Source of the DNA: Mycolicibacterium brisbanense
GTDB taxonomy: Bacteria > Actinomycetota > Actinomycetes > Mycobacteriales > Mycobacteriaceae
Assembly (NCBI RefSeq): GCF_001570425.1
Contig: NZ_BCSX01000044.1
Location: 1 to 64,000 of the forward strand
Length of the DNA: 64,000 bases
Reading direction: 5' to 3'
Part shown: piece by piece, positions 26,971-36,365 of the stretch
Layout of the letters: every line of letters begins with the position of its first letter
Numbering within the stretch: the stretch's first letter is position 1
Program-made: the position numbers and the translations under genes
The notes under the pieces: generated by a model
Databases searched by the model: none
The model's input: only the letters and a program-made list of their open reading frames with translations
What the model was told of the DNA's origin: nothing

Positions 26971-28455
26971 GTGATGGGAGGGCCATTGAGCTCCACCGAA
27001 CCGATCGACCACGATCGCTCGCCGTACGCCGACGCCATGCGCGCCTACGGCGAGGGCGACTGGGTCCGGGTGCACGTTCCCGGCCACATGGGCGAACCCA
27101 AGCGTCATCCCCTGCTCGCGGAGTGGTTCGGCGACCGGGTTCTCGAACTCGACGTGCCGCCGCTGATCGAAGGCGTCGACATCACGCCGGACCCCACCCC
27201 CATCACGCAGGCCCAACGGCTGGCCGCCGACGCGTGGGGCGCCGCGAGGACCTGGTTTCTGACCAACGGCGGATCCCAGGCCAACCACCTCGCGGTGATG
27301 TGCGCCCGCCAACTCGGCCGGACCCTGGTGGTGCAGCGCAGCGTACATTCCAGCGTGGTCGACGCCCTGGTGCTGGCCGGCCTGCGATCGGCGTTCGTCC
27401 ACCCCTCGGTCGACGACCACCTGGGCATCGCGCACGGCGTCACCGCGGCCGACCTGTCCGCCGCGCTCGACGCGAACCCCGACGCCGCCGCCGCGCACCT
27501 GATCACTCCGAGCTACTTCGGCGCGGTCAGTGACGTGGCCGCACTCGCCGAGGTCGCCCACGACCACGGGGTCCCACTCATCGTCGACGAGGCCTGGGGC
27601 GCACACTTCGGCTTCCACCCCGCGCTGCCCGCCAATGCCCTCTCCAAAGGCGCCGATCTGGTGTGCTCGAGCACCCACAAGCTCGGCGGCAGCCTCACCC
27701 AGTCGGCGATGCTGCACCTGGGCGCCGGGCCGTACGCCAAGCAGCTGGAGCCCATGGTGGTCCGCGGTCTGCACACCGTGCAGTCGACCTCGACCAGCGG
27801 CATCCTGCTGGCCTCCCTCGACCTGGCCCGCAGGCAGCTGGCCACCGGGCAGGCGCGGATCGGCGAGTCGGTGGCGGTCGCCGACGAGATCCGGGCCCGG
27901 GTCCGCGCCCACGGCCGGTTCCGGATCGCCAGCGATGACTTCCTGCAGTTCCCCGACGTGGTCGCGGTCGATCCGCTGCGCGTGGCCATCGACACCTCGG
28001 CCGGCGGTATCAGCGGTGTGCGGGCCAGCAAGGTGTTGATCAACGAGCACAGGATCCACGTCGAGGTCGCGACCGGGGCGGCGATCGTGATGGTGATCGG
28101 AGCCGGCTCCGCGCCGGACGTGGACCGCATCGTCAACGCCCTGCACGCGCTGCCGGAAGAGAACGGCGGCGGCGAGGACCACTCCGCACTCAAGGTTCCG
28201 CCGCCCGGTGAGAGCCGGATGACGGTGCGCCAGGCGTTCTTCTCCCCGGTCGAGGTGGTCGGAGTCGACGCGGCCATCGGGCGCGTCAGTGCCGACACCC
28301 TGGCCGCCTACCCGCCCGGCATCCCGAATGTGCTGCCGGGCGAGGTGATCACCGCCGAACTCGTCGACTTCTTTCGCGGCACGACTGCTCACGGTGGCTA
28401 CGTCCGCGGCGCCGTCGACCGCGCCGTGACCGGCTTCCGCGTGGTCGCCGAGTAG
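26971..28455 (+). CDS. Orn/Lys/Arg decarboxylase (SpeA-like), copy 2
   Basis: A 494-residue PLP decarboxylase, paralogous to copy 1 over its whole length. Matching marks are VPGHMG, TNGGSQANH near 98-106, VDEAWGAHFGFH with Asp 206, and Lys 237 in SSTHK. The active-site loop reads VDEAWG where copy 1 reads VDQSWG, which may point to different substrates. Possible starts are GTG 26971, ATG 26974 or TTG 26986; a GGGAGG site precedes the last. The amidohydrolase gene follows after 26 nt, so the two likely form an operon. Confidence 0.88.
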   Translation: MMGGPLSSTEPIDHDRSPYADAMRAYGEGDWVRVHVPGHMGEPKRHPLLAEWFGDRVLELDVPPLIEGVDITPDPTPITQAQRLAADAWGAARTWFLTNGGSQANHLAVMCARQLGRTLVVQRSVHSSVVDALVLAGLRSAFVHPSVDDHLGIAHGVTAADLSAALDANPDAAAAHLITPSYFGAVSDVAALAEVAHDHGVPLIVDEAWGAHFGFHPALPANALSKGADLVCSSTHKLGGSLTQSAMLHLGAGPYAKQLEPMVVRGLHTVQSTSTSGILLASLDLARRQLATGQARIGESVAVADEIRARVRAHGRFRIASDDFLQFPDVVAVDPLRVAIDTSAGGISGVRASKVLINEHRIHVEVATGAAIVMVIGAGSAPDVDRIVNALHALPEENGGGEDHSALKVPPPGESRMTVRQAFFSPVEVVGVDAAIGRVSADTLAAYPPGIPNVLPGEVITAELVDFFRGTTAHGGYVRGAVDRAVTGFRVVAE

Positions 28456-28481
28456 CCCGCCGAACACAACTGGAAGGAACC

Positions 28482-30128
28482 ATGACCGACGTCATCTACC
28501 GCAATGCGGTCGTCCACACCGTCGACCCCGACCGGCCGAGCGCCTCGGCCGTCGCCGTCACCGGTGACCGCATCACCGCCGTCGGCGACGACGCCACGAT
28601 CGCTGCCCTGGCCGGCCCCGACACCCAGATCGTCGACCTCGGCGGCCGGCTGCTGCTGCCCGGATTCGTCGACGCCCACAACCACCTGAGGCTCGGCTCG
28701 GATGTGGCGAGCGCCCAGTTGGCCGGCGCGGCGACGCTCGACGAGGTCTACCGCAGGCTGACCGCCTGGATCGAGGCCAACCCCGATGCGACGTGGATCG
28801 AGGGCGAGAGCCTCGACTACAGCGCGTTCCCGGCGGGCCAGATGCCCACGGCCGCCGACCTCGACGCCATCACCGGCGACAAGCCGGCGTTCGTGCTGAC
28901 CTACGACGTGCACACCGCGTGGCTAAACACCGCGGCGCTGCGGTTCCTGGGCATCACCCGCGATCACACCGAATTGCCGTTCGGCACCGCCAAACTCGAC
29001 CCGGTGACCGGCGAACCCACCGGATTTCTCACCAACTTCGCGGTCAAGGGGCTGGCCCGCGACGGCCAGCGCGCGATGGCCGAATTCCTGCCGTGGGCGT
29101 CGGAGGACCGGCGCTACGGGCGGCTGCTGTCCAGCCTCGACATGGCCATCGCCAACGGGCTGACGACCGTCGTCGAACCGCAGAACTCGCTCGACGACAT
29201 CGGGCTGTTCACCCGGGCCCGCAGCGAGGGCCGGTTGAAGTCCCGGGTGATCGCCGGGCTGTTCCATCCCCGCGGCACCCCGGCGTCGGACCTTGCCGAC
29301 TTCGCCGAGGCCATCAAGCAGTACCAGGACGACCAGTTCCGGCTCGGGCCGCTCAAGCTCTACATCGACGACGTCGTCGAGCCGCACACCGCCGCCCTGC
29401 TGGAGCCCTACTACAACGAGCCGGGCAACCGCGGAGCCACCTATTACGAGCCGACGGAGTTCGCCGAAGTGCTCACCGGGCTGGACGCGGCGGGCTTCCA
29501 GGCCTTCGTGCACGCCACCGGCGATCGCGGCATCCGCACGGTGCTCGACGGGGTCGCAGCGGCCCGCGCCGCCAACGGCGCCCGCGATGCCCGGCATCAG
29601 ATCGTGCACGTCGAGTGTCTGCACCCCGACGACGTCGCCCGGTTCGCCGAGCTGGGCGTGGTGGCGTGCATGCAGCCCCGCCACGGTGCCCCCGACGTCG
29701 CCGGGCCGGGCAAGGACTGGGCGGAGGCCATCGGGCCGGAGCGCTCCGAACACGCATGGGCATTCCGCAGCCTGCAGCAGGCCGGCGCGGTGCTGGCGTT
29801 CTCCAGCGACTGGACCGTCGCCGAGATGGACCCGCTGTCACACCTCTACACCGCGGTGACGCGGCGCGGCCGCGGCGACACCCCGGCGTGGGTGCCCGAG
29901 CAGGGCATCACCTTGGACGAGGCCGTGTACGCCTACACGATGGGCAGCGCCTACGCGAACTTCTGCGAGGACAACCGCGGGTCGATCACCCCCGGCAAAT
30001 ACGCCGACTTCGCGGTGGTCTCCGACAACATCTTCGCCGGGCCGCCCGAGGCCATCCGCGATGCGACCATCGACATGACGATCGTGGGCGGCGAGATCGT
30101 GTTCGACCGGGCGGCCGCCATCGCGTGA
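28482..30128 (+). CDS. YtcJ-like amidohydrolase
   Basis: A 548-residue metal-dependent amidohydrolase (amidohydrolase 3 type). Metal and catalytic positions are visible: AHNH in GFVDAHNHLRLG near 67, the Lys of KLYIDDVVE near 295, HATGDRG, VHVEC and SSDW (Asp). It would hydrolyse a C-N bond, but the YtcJ group has broad and mostly unknown substrates. A strong ribosome site (GGAAGGAACC) precedes ATG 28482. Being downstream of a basic amino acid decarboxylase suggests an amine or guanidine derivative as substrate (inference). It is convergent with the dehydrogenase gene. Confidence 0.87.
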   Translation: MTDVIYRNAVVHTVDPDRPSASAVAVTGDRITAVGDDATIAALAGPDTQIVDLGGRLLLPGFVDAHNHLRLGSDVASAQLAGAATLDEVYRRLTAWIEANPDATWIEGESLDYSAFPAGQMPTAADLDAITGDKPAFVLTYDVHTAWLNTAALRFLGITRDHTELPFGTAKLDPVTGEPTGFLTNFAVKGLARDGQRAMAEFLPWASEDRRYGRLLSSLDMAIANGLTTVVEPQNSLDDIGLFTRARSEGRLKSRVIAGLFHPRGTPASDLADFAEAIKQYQDDQFRLGPLKLYIDDVVEPHTAALLEPYYNEPGNRGATYYEPTEFAEVLTGLDAAGFQAFVHATGDRGIRTVLDGVAAARAANGARDARHQIVHVECLHPDDVARFAELGVVACMQPRHGAPDVAGPGKDWAEAIGPERSEHAWAFRSLQQAGAVLAFSSDWTVAEMDPLSHLYTAVTRRGRGDTPAWVPEQGITLDEAVYAYTMGSAYANFCEDNRGSITPGKYADFAVVSDNIFAGPPEAIRDATIDMTIVGGEIVFDRAAAIA

Positions 30129-30138
30129 CGGCTCCCGA

Positions 30139-31314
30139 CTAGAGGATCGGGAACCGCTCGTCGATCAAAGCCAGGCGCTGCGCTGCCACCGCGAGCGCGG
30201 CTTCGCGCGGTGTCACGCCGTTGGCCTCGGCATAGTCGAACATGTTGTCGCTCAACGCCTTCATCCGGTCGGCGATCTTGGCGAACGACTGCTCGGGACT
30301 GCCGTCGATATCGCCGAAGAACACCCACCACCACCACGCGTTGGTCGCGGAATTGGCCACGAAGTCCGGTGACACGGTGACTCCGCGAGCCGCCAGCGCG
30401 GCCTCCGCGTCGGGCAGCACCGGCATGTTGGCCGCCTCGACGATGAGCGTGGCCTGCACATCGGCCTGGTTGGAGTCGTCGATGCAGTACGACATCGCCG
30501 CGGGCACCAGCACGTCGGTGGAGAGGCTCAGCCAATGGTCGCCCGGTAGCTGGGTGTCGCCGTCACGCAGCTGACTGCGGTCGATACCGCCGGTGGCGTC
30601 GCGGGTGAGCAGTAGGCGCTCGACGTCCAGGCCCGACGGATTGGCCACCACGCCATGGACGTCGACGAGGCCGACGATGTGCACGCCCGCCTGCGCCAGG
30701 TAGCGGGCCGTCGCCCCGCCCATCGAGCCGAAACCCTGTACGACAGCCCGGGTTTCGGCAGCAGGCAGCCCCAGGCGCGCCATCGCCGCCAACCCGGCCT
30801 GCGCGACGCCGTAGCCACCCACCAGCTCGTCGAGCTTGACCCCGTCGACCACGCTGCTGAAGGCCGTCTTCATCCGGGCGTCGGCAGCCGCCTTGTCGTC
30901 GATCACCTGGTAGGCGGCCTCGATCGAACTGCTCAGGCCGATGGCCGCGATACCGCGGTCCACCGCGTCCTGGCGGACACCGAAATCCTCGCCCATGGTC
31001 CAGCGCTGCGCGATCAGCGGCTTCATGGCGGCCAAGTACCGGAACAGCACCTGCTCGGCGTCCGGGCTGTACGGGTCGAAATCGATGCCGCCCTTGGCCC
31101 CGCCCAGCGGAACATAGCGGGCGCCGTCCTCGTAGTGCACGGCCTCTTTGAGAGTCATGCCCTGTGCCAGGCCGCGGACCTCGGAGAGCGTGCAGCCGGC
31201 CCGCATCCGCAGCCCGCCGCTGCTGATGCCACGGACCAGCCGGTCGATCACCAGGTAGCCCTTGGCCTGCGTGACGGGATCGGTCCAGGTGACTTCGAAG
31301 AACGAGTCAGCCAT
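30139..31314 (-). CDS. Glu/Leu/Phe/Val dehydrogenase family protein
   Basis: A 391-residue NAD(P)-dependent amino acid dehydrogenase of the GDH superfamily. The catalytic Lys lies in LGGAKGGIDFDP near residue 77 and the Rossmann loop in QGFGSMGGATARYL. The unusual run NAWWWWVFFGD stands near residue 325 where glutamate dehydrogenases have a less aromatic segment. It would deaminate an amino acid to a keto acid or run in reverse. It lies 3 nt after the flavin amine oxidase gene on the same strand, so both are one operon. The amino acid used cannot be set from sequence. Confidence 0.9.
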   Translation of the reverse strand: MADSFFEVTWTDPVTQAKGYLVIDRLVRGISSGGLRMRAGCTLSEVRGLAQGMTLKEAVHYEDGARYVPLGGAKGGIDFDPYSPDAEQVLFRYLAAMKPLIAQRWTMGEDFGVRQDAVDRGIAAIGLSSSIEAAYQVIDDKAAADARMKTAFSSVVDGVKLDELVGGYGVAQAGLAAMARLGLPAAETRAVVQGFGSMGGATARYLAQAGVHIVGLVDVHGVVANPSGLDVERLLLTRDATGGIDRSQLRDGDTQLPGDHWLSLSTDVLVPAAMSYCIDDSNQADVQATLIVEAANMPVLPDAEAALAARGVTVSPDFVANSATNAWWWWVFFGDIDGSPEQSFAKIADRMKALSDNMFDYAEANGVTPREAALAVAAQRLALIDERFPIL

Positions 31315-31317
31315 CGG

Positions 31318-32673
31318 TCACGCCTTCCCGAGCCGCGCGAGCACCTCGTCGGCGGCGCGCCGGCCTGATCGGATGGCGCCGTCGACGTGCATCAACCCGA
31401 TGCCCGCGATGTCCGAACTGGCGAAACTCAGCGCACCGATCGGCCGGCGCATGTCCGGCCCGAAGCGCACCAGCCCGCCGGGACCGAACGTAGGCGAATA
31501 GGCGCCGCGGGTCCACGGGTCGGCGTGCCAGCTGCTTTCCGCGAAATCGATGGGGTCCAGGGCCTGCGGGCCGAAGTAGGCCGCGAAGGACTCCAGGACT
31601 GCCGCCCGTCTGCCCTCGGCGTCGAGGCGGGCGACCCGGTCGGCGGCCGACGCCACGATGAAGCCGATGAGCACGCCCTCGCCGCTGCTGGGCAGCGTGT
31701 TGTCGTACACCTCGTGCACTGTGAGCTCCGGACCGAACCCGGTGCCGGACAAGCCCTCGTCGCGCCAGAACGGCCGGGCGTAGAAGGCCTGTACCTTGAT
31801 CACCAGGCCCTGGGTGAAGTTCTCGTCCATCGTCATCCGCCAGGACGGCAGCGCCGGCTCGAATCGGATGCCCGACAACAGGTTCGGCGGCACAGCGAGG
31901 ATCGCGGCGCGGCCCGCCACGGCGCCGTCGGCGGTTTCGACCACCACCGAGTCGTCCGTCCAGCGCACGGCACGCACCGCGTTGGCCAGCCGCACCCGCT
32001 CGCCCAACCGTTCGGCGAGCCGCAGCGGAATCTGGCTCAGCCCGCCGACCAGCCGGCTGTTGAGCACCTCGTCGGCATCCGCGAGGTGGCCGACCCCGCC
32101 GCTGGTGGCCGCCAGCCACGCCGCCGCCAGCACCGAGAACTGCACGGTCTCCTTGGTCATGAAGGCGGCCACGATCTTGCCGACCGCGGCGATCGCCTCG
32201 GCGTGGCCGCTCTGCTGCCGTAGCCACGCGTCGAACGTGGTGCCGTCGAGCTCGGCGGCCTGCGCGTGCTTCCAGGGATCGTCGGGATCCACCTCTGTGG
32301 TGATCCGGTCAAGGGCCTCGAAGATCTGGTCCACCGCGGCGACACCTTCGGCGTCCAGCGGCAGCTGCTCATGTGCGTGCGTCTGGCGTCGCCCGTCGGT
32401 GCCCACGTACACGTCGGCACCGCCCCTGGGCCGGACGAACTCCTCGATGCCCAGCTCTTTGGCCATCGCGAGCGCGGCATCCTGGTAGGGCGCCAGCCAC
32501 TGCCCGCCCATCTCGACGTACCGGCCGTTGCGCTGCTCGGTCAGCAACCGGCCGCCGACCCGGTCACGTGCTTCCAACACCACCACGTCGCGCCCGGCGT
32601 CCACGAGAGTCTTGGCGGCGGTCAGTCCGGCCGCTCCGGCGCCGATGATGACGACATCAGTCTGTTCAGCCAT
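31318..32673 (-). CDS. Flavin-containing amine oxidase
   Basis: A 451-residue monoamine/putrescine oxidase-type flavoprotein. The FAD-binding fold begins with VIIGAGAAGLTAAKTL, followed by the RDRVGGR motif and GRYVEMGGQW. The C-terminal FAD segment is VDGAIRSGRRAADEVL. I chose ATG 32673 (MAEQTD); an ATG 12 nt upstream is also possible. It would oxidise an amine to aldehyde, ammonia and hydrogen peroxide. Together with two decarboxylases nearby this supports polyamine breakdown, with putrescine, agmatine or cadaverine as candidates (inference). It lacks a signal peptide. Confidence 0.9.
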   Translation of the reverse strand: MAEQTDVVIIGAGAAGLTAAKTLVDAGRDVVVLEARDRVGGRLLTEQRNGRYVEMGGQWLAPYQDAALAMAKELGIEEFVRPRGGADVYVGTDGRRQTHAHEQLPLDAEGVAAVDQIFEALDRITTEVDPDDPWKHAQAAELDGTTFDAWLRQQSGHAEAIAAVGKIVAAFMTKETVQFSVLAAAWLAATSGGVGHLADADEVLNSRLVGGLSQIPLRLAERLGERVRLANAVRAVRWTDDSVVVETADGAVAGRAAILAVPPNLLSGIRFEPALPSWRMTMDENFTQGLVIKVQAFYARPFWRDEGLSGTGFGPELTVHEVYDNTLPSSGEGVLIGFIVASAADRVARLDAEGRRAAVLESFAAYFGPQALDPIDFAESSWHADPWTRGAYSPTFGPGGLVRFGPDMRRPIGALSFASSDIAGIGLMHVDGAIRSGRRAADEVLARLGKA

Positions 32674-32753
32674 GCCGCGCACCATATCGCCGTGCCGGGC
32701 TGCGTGAATGCCGTTGGAGCGCAATAGTATCGGCCTACTTGCCCGGTGCAGAC

Positions 32754-32788
32754 AAAAACCCCGCCACCTGCATCGGCAGGCGCGGGGC
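32754..32788 (-). terminator. Terminator of tRNA-Ser(CGA)
   Basis: On the minus strand a GC-rich hairpin (CCCCGCGCCTGC, loop CGAT, GCAGGTGGCGGGG, one mismatch) is followed by TTTTT. It begins 4 nt after the encoded CCA of the tRNA. It is the clearest classical intrinsic terminator in the window. Confidence 0.85.
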
Positions 32789-32791
32789 TTA

Positions 32792-32882
32792 TGGCGGTGG
32801 CGGAGGGATTTGAACCCTCGGACGGGGGTTACCCGTCACACGCTTTCGAGGCGTGCTCCTTAGGCCGCTCGGACACGCCACC
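32792..32882 (-). tRNA. tRNA-Ser(CGA)
   Basis: A 91-nt tRNA with the long variable arm of class II tRNAs. The acceptor GGTGGCG pairs with CGCCACC. The anticodon stem CACGC/GCGTG encloses CTCGAAA, giving anticodon CGA (reads UCG). The T arm has GGTTCAAATCC. The discriminator G and CCA are encoded. It lies 110 nt downstream of tadA on the same strand. Confidence 0.95.
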
Positions 32883-32992
32883 GTGAGGCAGCTTACCGAA
32901 CGCCGGCCGATGGCCCTAATCCGCTCGCGAGCGTGAAGAAGATGGCGAAGATCGGCCGGGAATTCGCGATCATGTTCACTTTCGGCGAATCG

Positions 32993-33448
32993 CTACCGCT
33001 GAGCCGAGAAGAAGCTCTCGAGAAGCGCGGCGCACTCGTCGGCCAGCACCCCGCCGACCACTTCCGGGCGGTGGTTGAGCCGCCGGTCGCGCACCACGTC
33101 CCACAGCGAGCCGACGGCCCCGGTCTTGGGCTCCCACGCCCCGAACACCACCCGCGCCACCCGGGCCAGCACCAGGGCCCCGGCGCACATCGTGCAGGGC
33201 TCGACGGTCACGGCGAGCGTGGCGCCTTCCAGCCGCCAGCCGTCACCGAGCACCTGCGCGGCCGCCCGCATCGCGACGATCTCGGCGTGCCCCGCCGGGT
33301 CGCCGGTGGCCTCCCGGACATTGGCGGCGCGGGCCAGCTCGGTACCGTCGGCCGCGACGACGACAGCGCCGATCGGCACGTCTCGGGGACCCGCCAGACG
33401 GGCAGCGTCCAGCGCGGCACGGATCAGGGTTTCGTCAGACGAAGTCAC
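32993..33448 (-). CDS. tadA: tRNA adenosine(34) deaminase
   Basis: A 151-residue deaminase that converts A34 to inosine in tRNA-Arg(ACG), an essential step for reading CGU, CGC and CGA. The zinc and catalytic residues are His 54 and Glu 56 in HAE, and Cys 85 and Cys 88 in PCTMC. The length fits the family. It overlaps the upstream partner gene by 4 nt. Its expected substrate, tRNA-Arg(ACG), is encoded at 56201-56273. From memory the position matches M. tuberculosis Rv3752c. Confidence 0.95.
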   Translation of the reverse strand: MTSSDETLIRAALDAARLAGPRDVPIGAVVVAADGTELARAANVREATGDPAGHAEIVAMRAAAQVLGDGWRLEGATLAVTVEPCTMCAGALVLARVARVVFGAWEPKTGAVGSLWDVVRDRRLNHRPEVVGGVLADECAALLESFFSAQR

Positions 33449-33951
33449 CGATTGAGTCGGTCGAGCACCGCCGACAGCTCGTCGGCGAAGCCCATCTCCC
33501 TGGCGATGCGGCCGAGCTGCTCGTCGGCGTACAGATCGGTTTCGTCGAGGATGACACCCAGCACCGCCTCGGGCAGCCCGACGTCCGAGAGCAGGCCGAG
33601 ATCGCCCTCCTCGAAGGGCTCGGCGTCGTCGAGATCGTCGGGGTCGATGTCGGCGTCGAGCGTCTCGAGCACCTCGGCGGCGATGTCGTAGTCGAGCGCC
33701 GCGGTGGCGTCCGAGAGCAGCAGGCGGGTTCCCGCGGGCGCCGGACGCACGATGACGAAGAACTCATCGTCGATGTCCAGCAGCCCGAAAACACATCCCG
33801 AGCTGCGCAGTTCCCGCAATTCGGTCTCTGCGGCGGACAAACTGTTCAGTGCGGCCGAACGCATCGGCGCACACCTCCATTTGCCCTCCTCACGGACGAC
33901 GGCCACGCCGAACCCGTCTGGCAGGTCCGCCGGCGCGCGCTGTGCTCCCAT
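33445..33951 (-). CDS. TadA-associated conserved protein (Rv3753c-like)
   Basis: A 168-residue acidic protein found next to tadA in actinobacteria and usually annotated as tRNA adenosine deaminase-associated. A very acidic middle (residues about 100-120, DADIDPDDLDDAEPFEEGD) is its most visible feature. It has no catalytic motif I know and no membrane segment. The 4-nt overlap with tadA supports a joint role, perhaps as a partner or stabiliser. The gene is divergent from tyrA with an 83-nt gap. Confidence 0.88.
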   Translation of the reverse strand: MGAQRAPADLPDGFGVAVVREEGKWRCAPMRSAALNSLSAAETELRELRSSGCVFGLLDIDDEFFVIVRPAPAGTRLLLSDATAALDYDIAAEVLETLDADIDPDDLDDAEPFEEGDLGLLSDVGLPEAVLGVILDETDLYADEQLGRIAREMGFADELSAVLDRLNR

Positions 33952-34034
33952 GTGCGCCTACGGTAGTCGCCGACCAGCGATTTTGACCAGGCATCACCGT
34001 CCACCTCTGCCTGAGGGTGTGCCAATCTTGGTAG

Positions 34035-34991
34035 GTGACAAACACACCCGTATGCGTGGTGGGACTCGGACTCATCGGCGGCTCGCTGATGCGGGCGGCC
34101 GCGGCCGCGGGCCGCGAGGTGTTCGGCTACAACCGTTCGGTCGACGTGGTGCAGGAGGCCCGCTTCGACGGATACGACGCCAGCGAGAATCTCGACGCGA
34201 CCCTGCGCCGCGCCGCCGAGAGCAACGCCCTGATCGTGCTCGCGGTGCCCATGCCCGCGTTGCCGATCATGCTGGCCCACGTGCGCGACACCGCACCGGA
34301 CTGCCCGCTGACCGATGTGATCAGCGTCAAAGGTGCTGTGCTGCAGCAGGTTCAGAAGTTCGGGCTGCTGGACCGTTTCGTCGGCGGGCATCCCATGGCA
34401 GGCACGGCACACTCCGGATGGGCGGCGGGTAACGCGGCGTTGTTCGTCGGCGCGCCGTGGGTGGTCAGCGTCGACAGCCACGTCGACCCCGGGGTGTGGG
34501 CGCAGGTCAGCAGGCTGGCGCTGGACTGTCACGCCGTGGTGGTTCCGGCCTGCTCCGAGGAGCACGACGCGGCGGCCGCTGCCATCTCGCATCTGCCGCA
34601 TCTGTTCGCCGAGGCGCTGGCGTTGAACGCCGGTGAGGTACCCCTGGCCTTCGCGCTGGCCGCGGGCTCGTTCCGGGACGGCACCCGCGTCGCGGCCACC
34701 GCACCGGATCTGGTCCGGGCCATGTGCGAGGCCAACGCCGGACAACTGCTGCCGGCCCTCGAGCACGGCATCAAGCTGCTCACGCAGGCCCGCGACAGCC
34801 TGGCTGCGACGGGCTCACTGGCCGACCTCGTCGAGAGCGGCCATGCCGCCCGGATGCGCTACGACAGTTTCAGCCGACCGGAGATCGTCACCACCGTCGT
34901 CGGCGCCGAGAACTGGCGCGACGAACTCGCCGCCGCGGGCCGCGCGGGCGGCGTGATCAGATCCGCTCTGCCAGTCCTGGGTAGTCGATGA
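34035..34991 (+). CDS. tyrA: Prephenate dehydrogenase
   Basis: A 318-residue NAD(P)-dependent dehydrogenase of tyrosine biosynthesis, converting prephenate to 4-hydroxyphenylpyruvate. The Rossmann fold begins with [15 protein letters not shown]. The substrate region includes SVKGAVLQQ and the hallmark [12 protein letters not shown]. There is no fused chorismate mutase or ACT domain. It starts at GTG 34035. From memory it matches Rv3754. Its last 35 nt overlap the convergent gene. Confidence 0.93.
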   Translation: MTNTPVCVVGLGLIGGSLMRAAAAAGREVFGYNRSVDVVQEARFDGYDASENLDATLRRAAESNALIVLAVPMPALPIMLAHVRDTAPDCPLTDVISVKGAVLQQVQKFGLLDRFVGGHPMAGTAHSGWAAGNAALFVGAPWVVSVDSHVDPGVWAQVSRLALDCHAVVVPACSEEHDAAAAAISHLPHLFAEALALNAGEVPLAFALAAGSFRDGTRVAATAPDLVRAMCEANAGQLLPALEHGIKLLTQARDSLAATGSLADLVESGHAARMRYDSFSRPEIVTTVVGAENWRDELAAAGRAGGVIRSALPVLGSR

Positions 34992-35565
34992 TGAACCCGT
35001 CCGGGTCTACGGTGATGGTGGTCTCGGCCACCGGCGAGAGCAGCTCGATGCCCGTCGGGGTGCCGGTGTAGGTGATGTTCGCGGACTCCACCGACAACTC
35101 CGGCAGCCGGACGTAGACCACCGGCAGCGTCACCGACTCGTTCGTCAGGTGCAGGCCGGTACGCCGGATCGGCAGCGCGTTGAAGAATGGGCTGAAGATC
35201 ACATCGACGTCGAGTGCACCGTCGTAGCTCGACCGCTTGGTCTGGTTGTGGTCCTGGACCAGCCACATGTTCTCTTCGTCGCGCGCGATGGAGAGCTGGC
35301 GCTCGCGTTCGGCGAGGGTGACGGTGAGGGAGAGTCGCTTGGTCGCACCCGCCTCGTCGGTCACCAGATCGTATGACGCCGCGAACGCGGGGTGAGACGT
35401 GGTGGCAGCAGCCACTATTCGTCCATTGGCCTTGATGCGTTTACCCGTCAGCTGCACCCGTACCCACTCCATCCGGGGTTCGTCGTGCGCTCGCCACGTC
35501 AGCACGGCCGGCCAGGCGGATGCCGGCTCGACTGACTGCTCGACTGTGCGTTCGGCTTCACTCAC
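34957..35565 (-). CDS. Putative glycolipid-binding family protein (Rv3755c-like)
   Basis: A 202-residue protein that resembles the putative glycolipid-binding family (formerly DUF1089). It is predicted to be rich in beta strands, with a [14 protein letters not shown] start region and an N-terminal tail rich in Glu and Ser. It has no signal peptide. The biochemical function is unknown despite the family name. It overlaps tyrA by 35 nt tail to tail and ends up adjacent to the pro operon. The family assignment is from memory. Confidence 0.8.
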   Translation of the reverse strand: MSEAERTVEQSVEPASAWPAVLTWRAHDEPRMEWVRVQLTGKRIKANGRIVAAATTSHPAFAASYDLVTDEAGATKRLSLTVTLAERERQLSIARDEENMWLVQDHNQTKRSSYDGALDVDVIFSPFFNALPIRRTGLHLTNESVTLPVVYVRLPELSVESANITYTGTPTGIELLSPVAETTITVDPDGFIIDYPGLAERI

Positions 35566-36365
35566 CCTTCTACCGTATGCGACGGACTACCGCCTTCGTG
35601 GGCGAGTCCCGAACTCCCGCGCGTTGCTGTGGATCGCGATTCGAGCGCCACCTCGTCGTCGAGCAAGGGGGCAGGCATCTCCCCCGCGCCGCCGCCCCAA
35701 CGCCGCATCCGGCCGGTGCCGGGCACCGACAACCACACCGCGAACGCCAGCGCCGCATCGAGGATCAGCGCCAGCGCGGTCACCATGAGCGCGCCCACGA
35801 GGGCGATGTGGAACTGCCGCACCTTGATCCCGTCGATGAGGTACCGGCCGAGCCCACCGAGACTGGCGTAGGCCGCGACCGTCGCCGTCGCGACGACCTG
35901 AAGCGTCGCGGTGCGCAGCCCGCCCAGGATCAGCGGCAGCGCGTTGGGCACCTCGACCCGCAGCAGCACCCGGCTTTCGGTCATCCCCATCGACCGGGCG
36001 GCATCCACCACGGCCGGATCCACATTGGCGATGCCCGAGTAGGTCCCCGCCAGCAGCGGCGGGATGCCCAGCAGCATGAGAGCCACCGTCGGCGGCACCA
36101 GACCGAGCCCCCACAGCAGCACGCCGAGCAGCAGCACGCCGAGGGTGGGCAGGGCGCGCAACGCGTTCACCCCGGTGACGACCAGGAAGGTGCCGCGCCC
36201 GGTGTGCCCGATCAGCAGGCCGATCGGAACCGCGACCAGCACCGAGAACACCACCGCGATGGCGGTGTACTGCAGGTGTTCGACGATGCGGGCGGTGAGC
36301 CCGGCGGGCCCGCTCCAGTTCGCCGCGGTGAAGATGAAGTTCAGTGCCTGTTGCAGGAAGTTCAT
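35562..36365 (-). CDS. proZ: Glycine betaine/proline-type ABC permease
   Basis: A 267-residue inner-membrane permease of the OpuCB/OpuCD type. It has about six helices and the EAA loop around VDAARSMGMTESRVLLRVEVP. The C-terminus is a hydrophilic tail. It is the last gene of proXVWZ and overlaps proW by 4 nt. I chose ATG 36365 (MNFLQQ). Its own stop overlaps the start of the glycolipid-binding-like gene by 4 nt, so that gene may be co-transcribed. The system imports a compatible solute such as glycine betaine. Confidence 0.92.
   Translation of the reverse strand: MNFLQQALNFIFTAANWSGPAGLTARIVEHLQYTAIAVVFSVLVAVPIGLLIGHTGRGTFLVVTGVNALRALPTLGVLLLGVLLWGLGLVPPTVALMLLGIPPLLAGTYSGIANVDPAVVDAARSMGMTESRVLLRVEVPNALPLILGGLRTATLQVVATATVAAYASLGGLGRYLIDGIKVRQFHIALVGALMVTALALILDAALAFAVWLSVPGTGRMRRWGGGAGEMPAPLLDDEVALESRSTATRGSSGLAHEGGSPSHTVEG

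Noticed and set aside
26830-28467. A 545-codon open frame on the minus strand
   Set aside because: It is fully antisense to decarboxylase copy 2, whose PLP motifs are intact; the product is His/Gly/Asp-rich with no family.
32754-32882. Integration site at tRNA-Ser(CGA)
   Set aside because: No direct repeat of the tRNA 3' end and no integrase; the sequence after the tRNA is a normal terminator.
32922-32933. CGCTCGCGAGCG palindrome between tadA and tRNA-Ser
   Set aside because: Exact, but short and made only of CG-rich steps common in this genome; no second copy and no regulator nearby.
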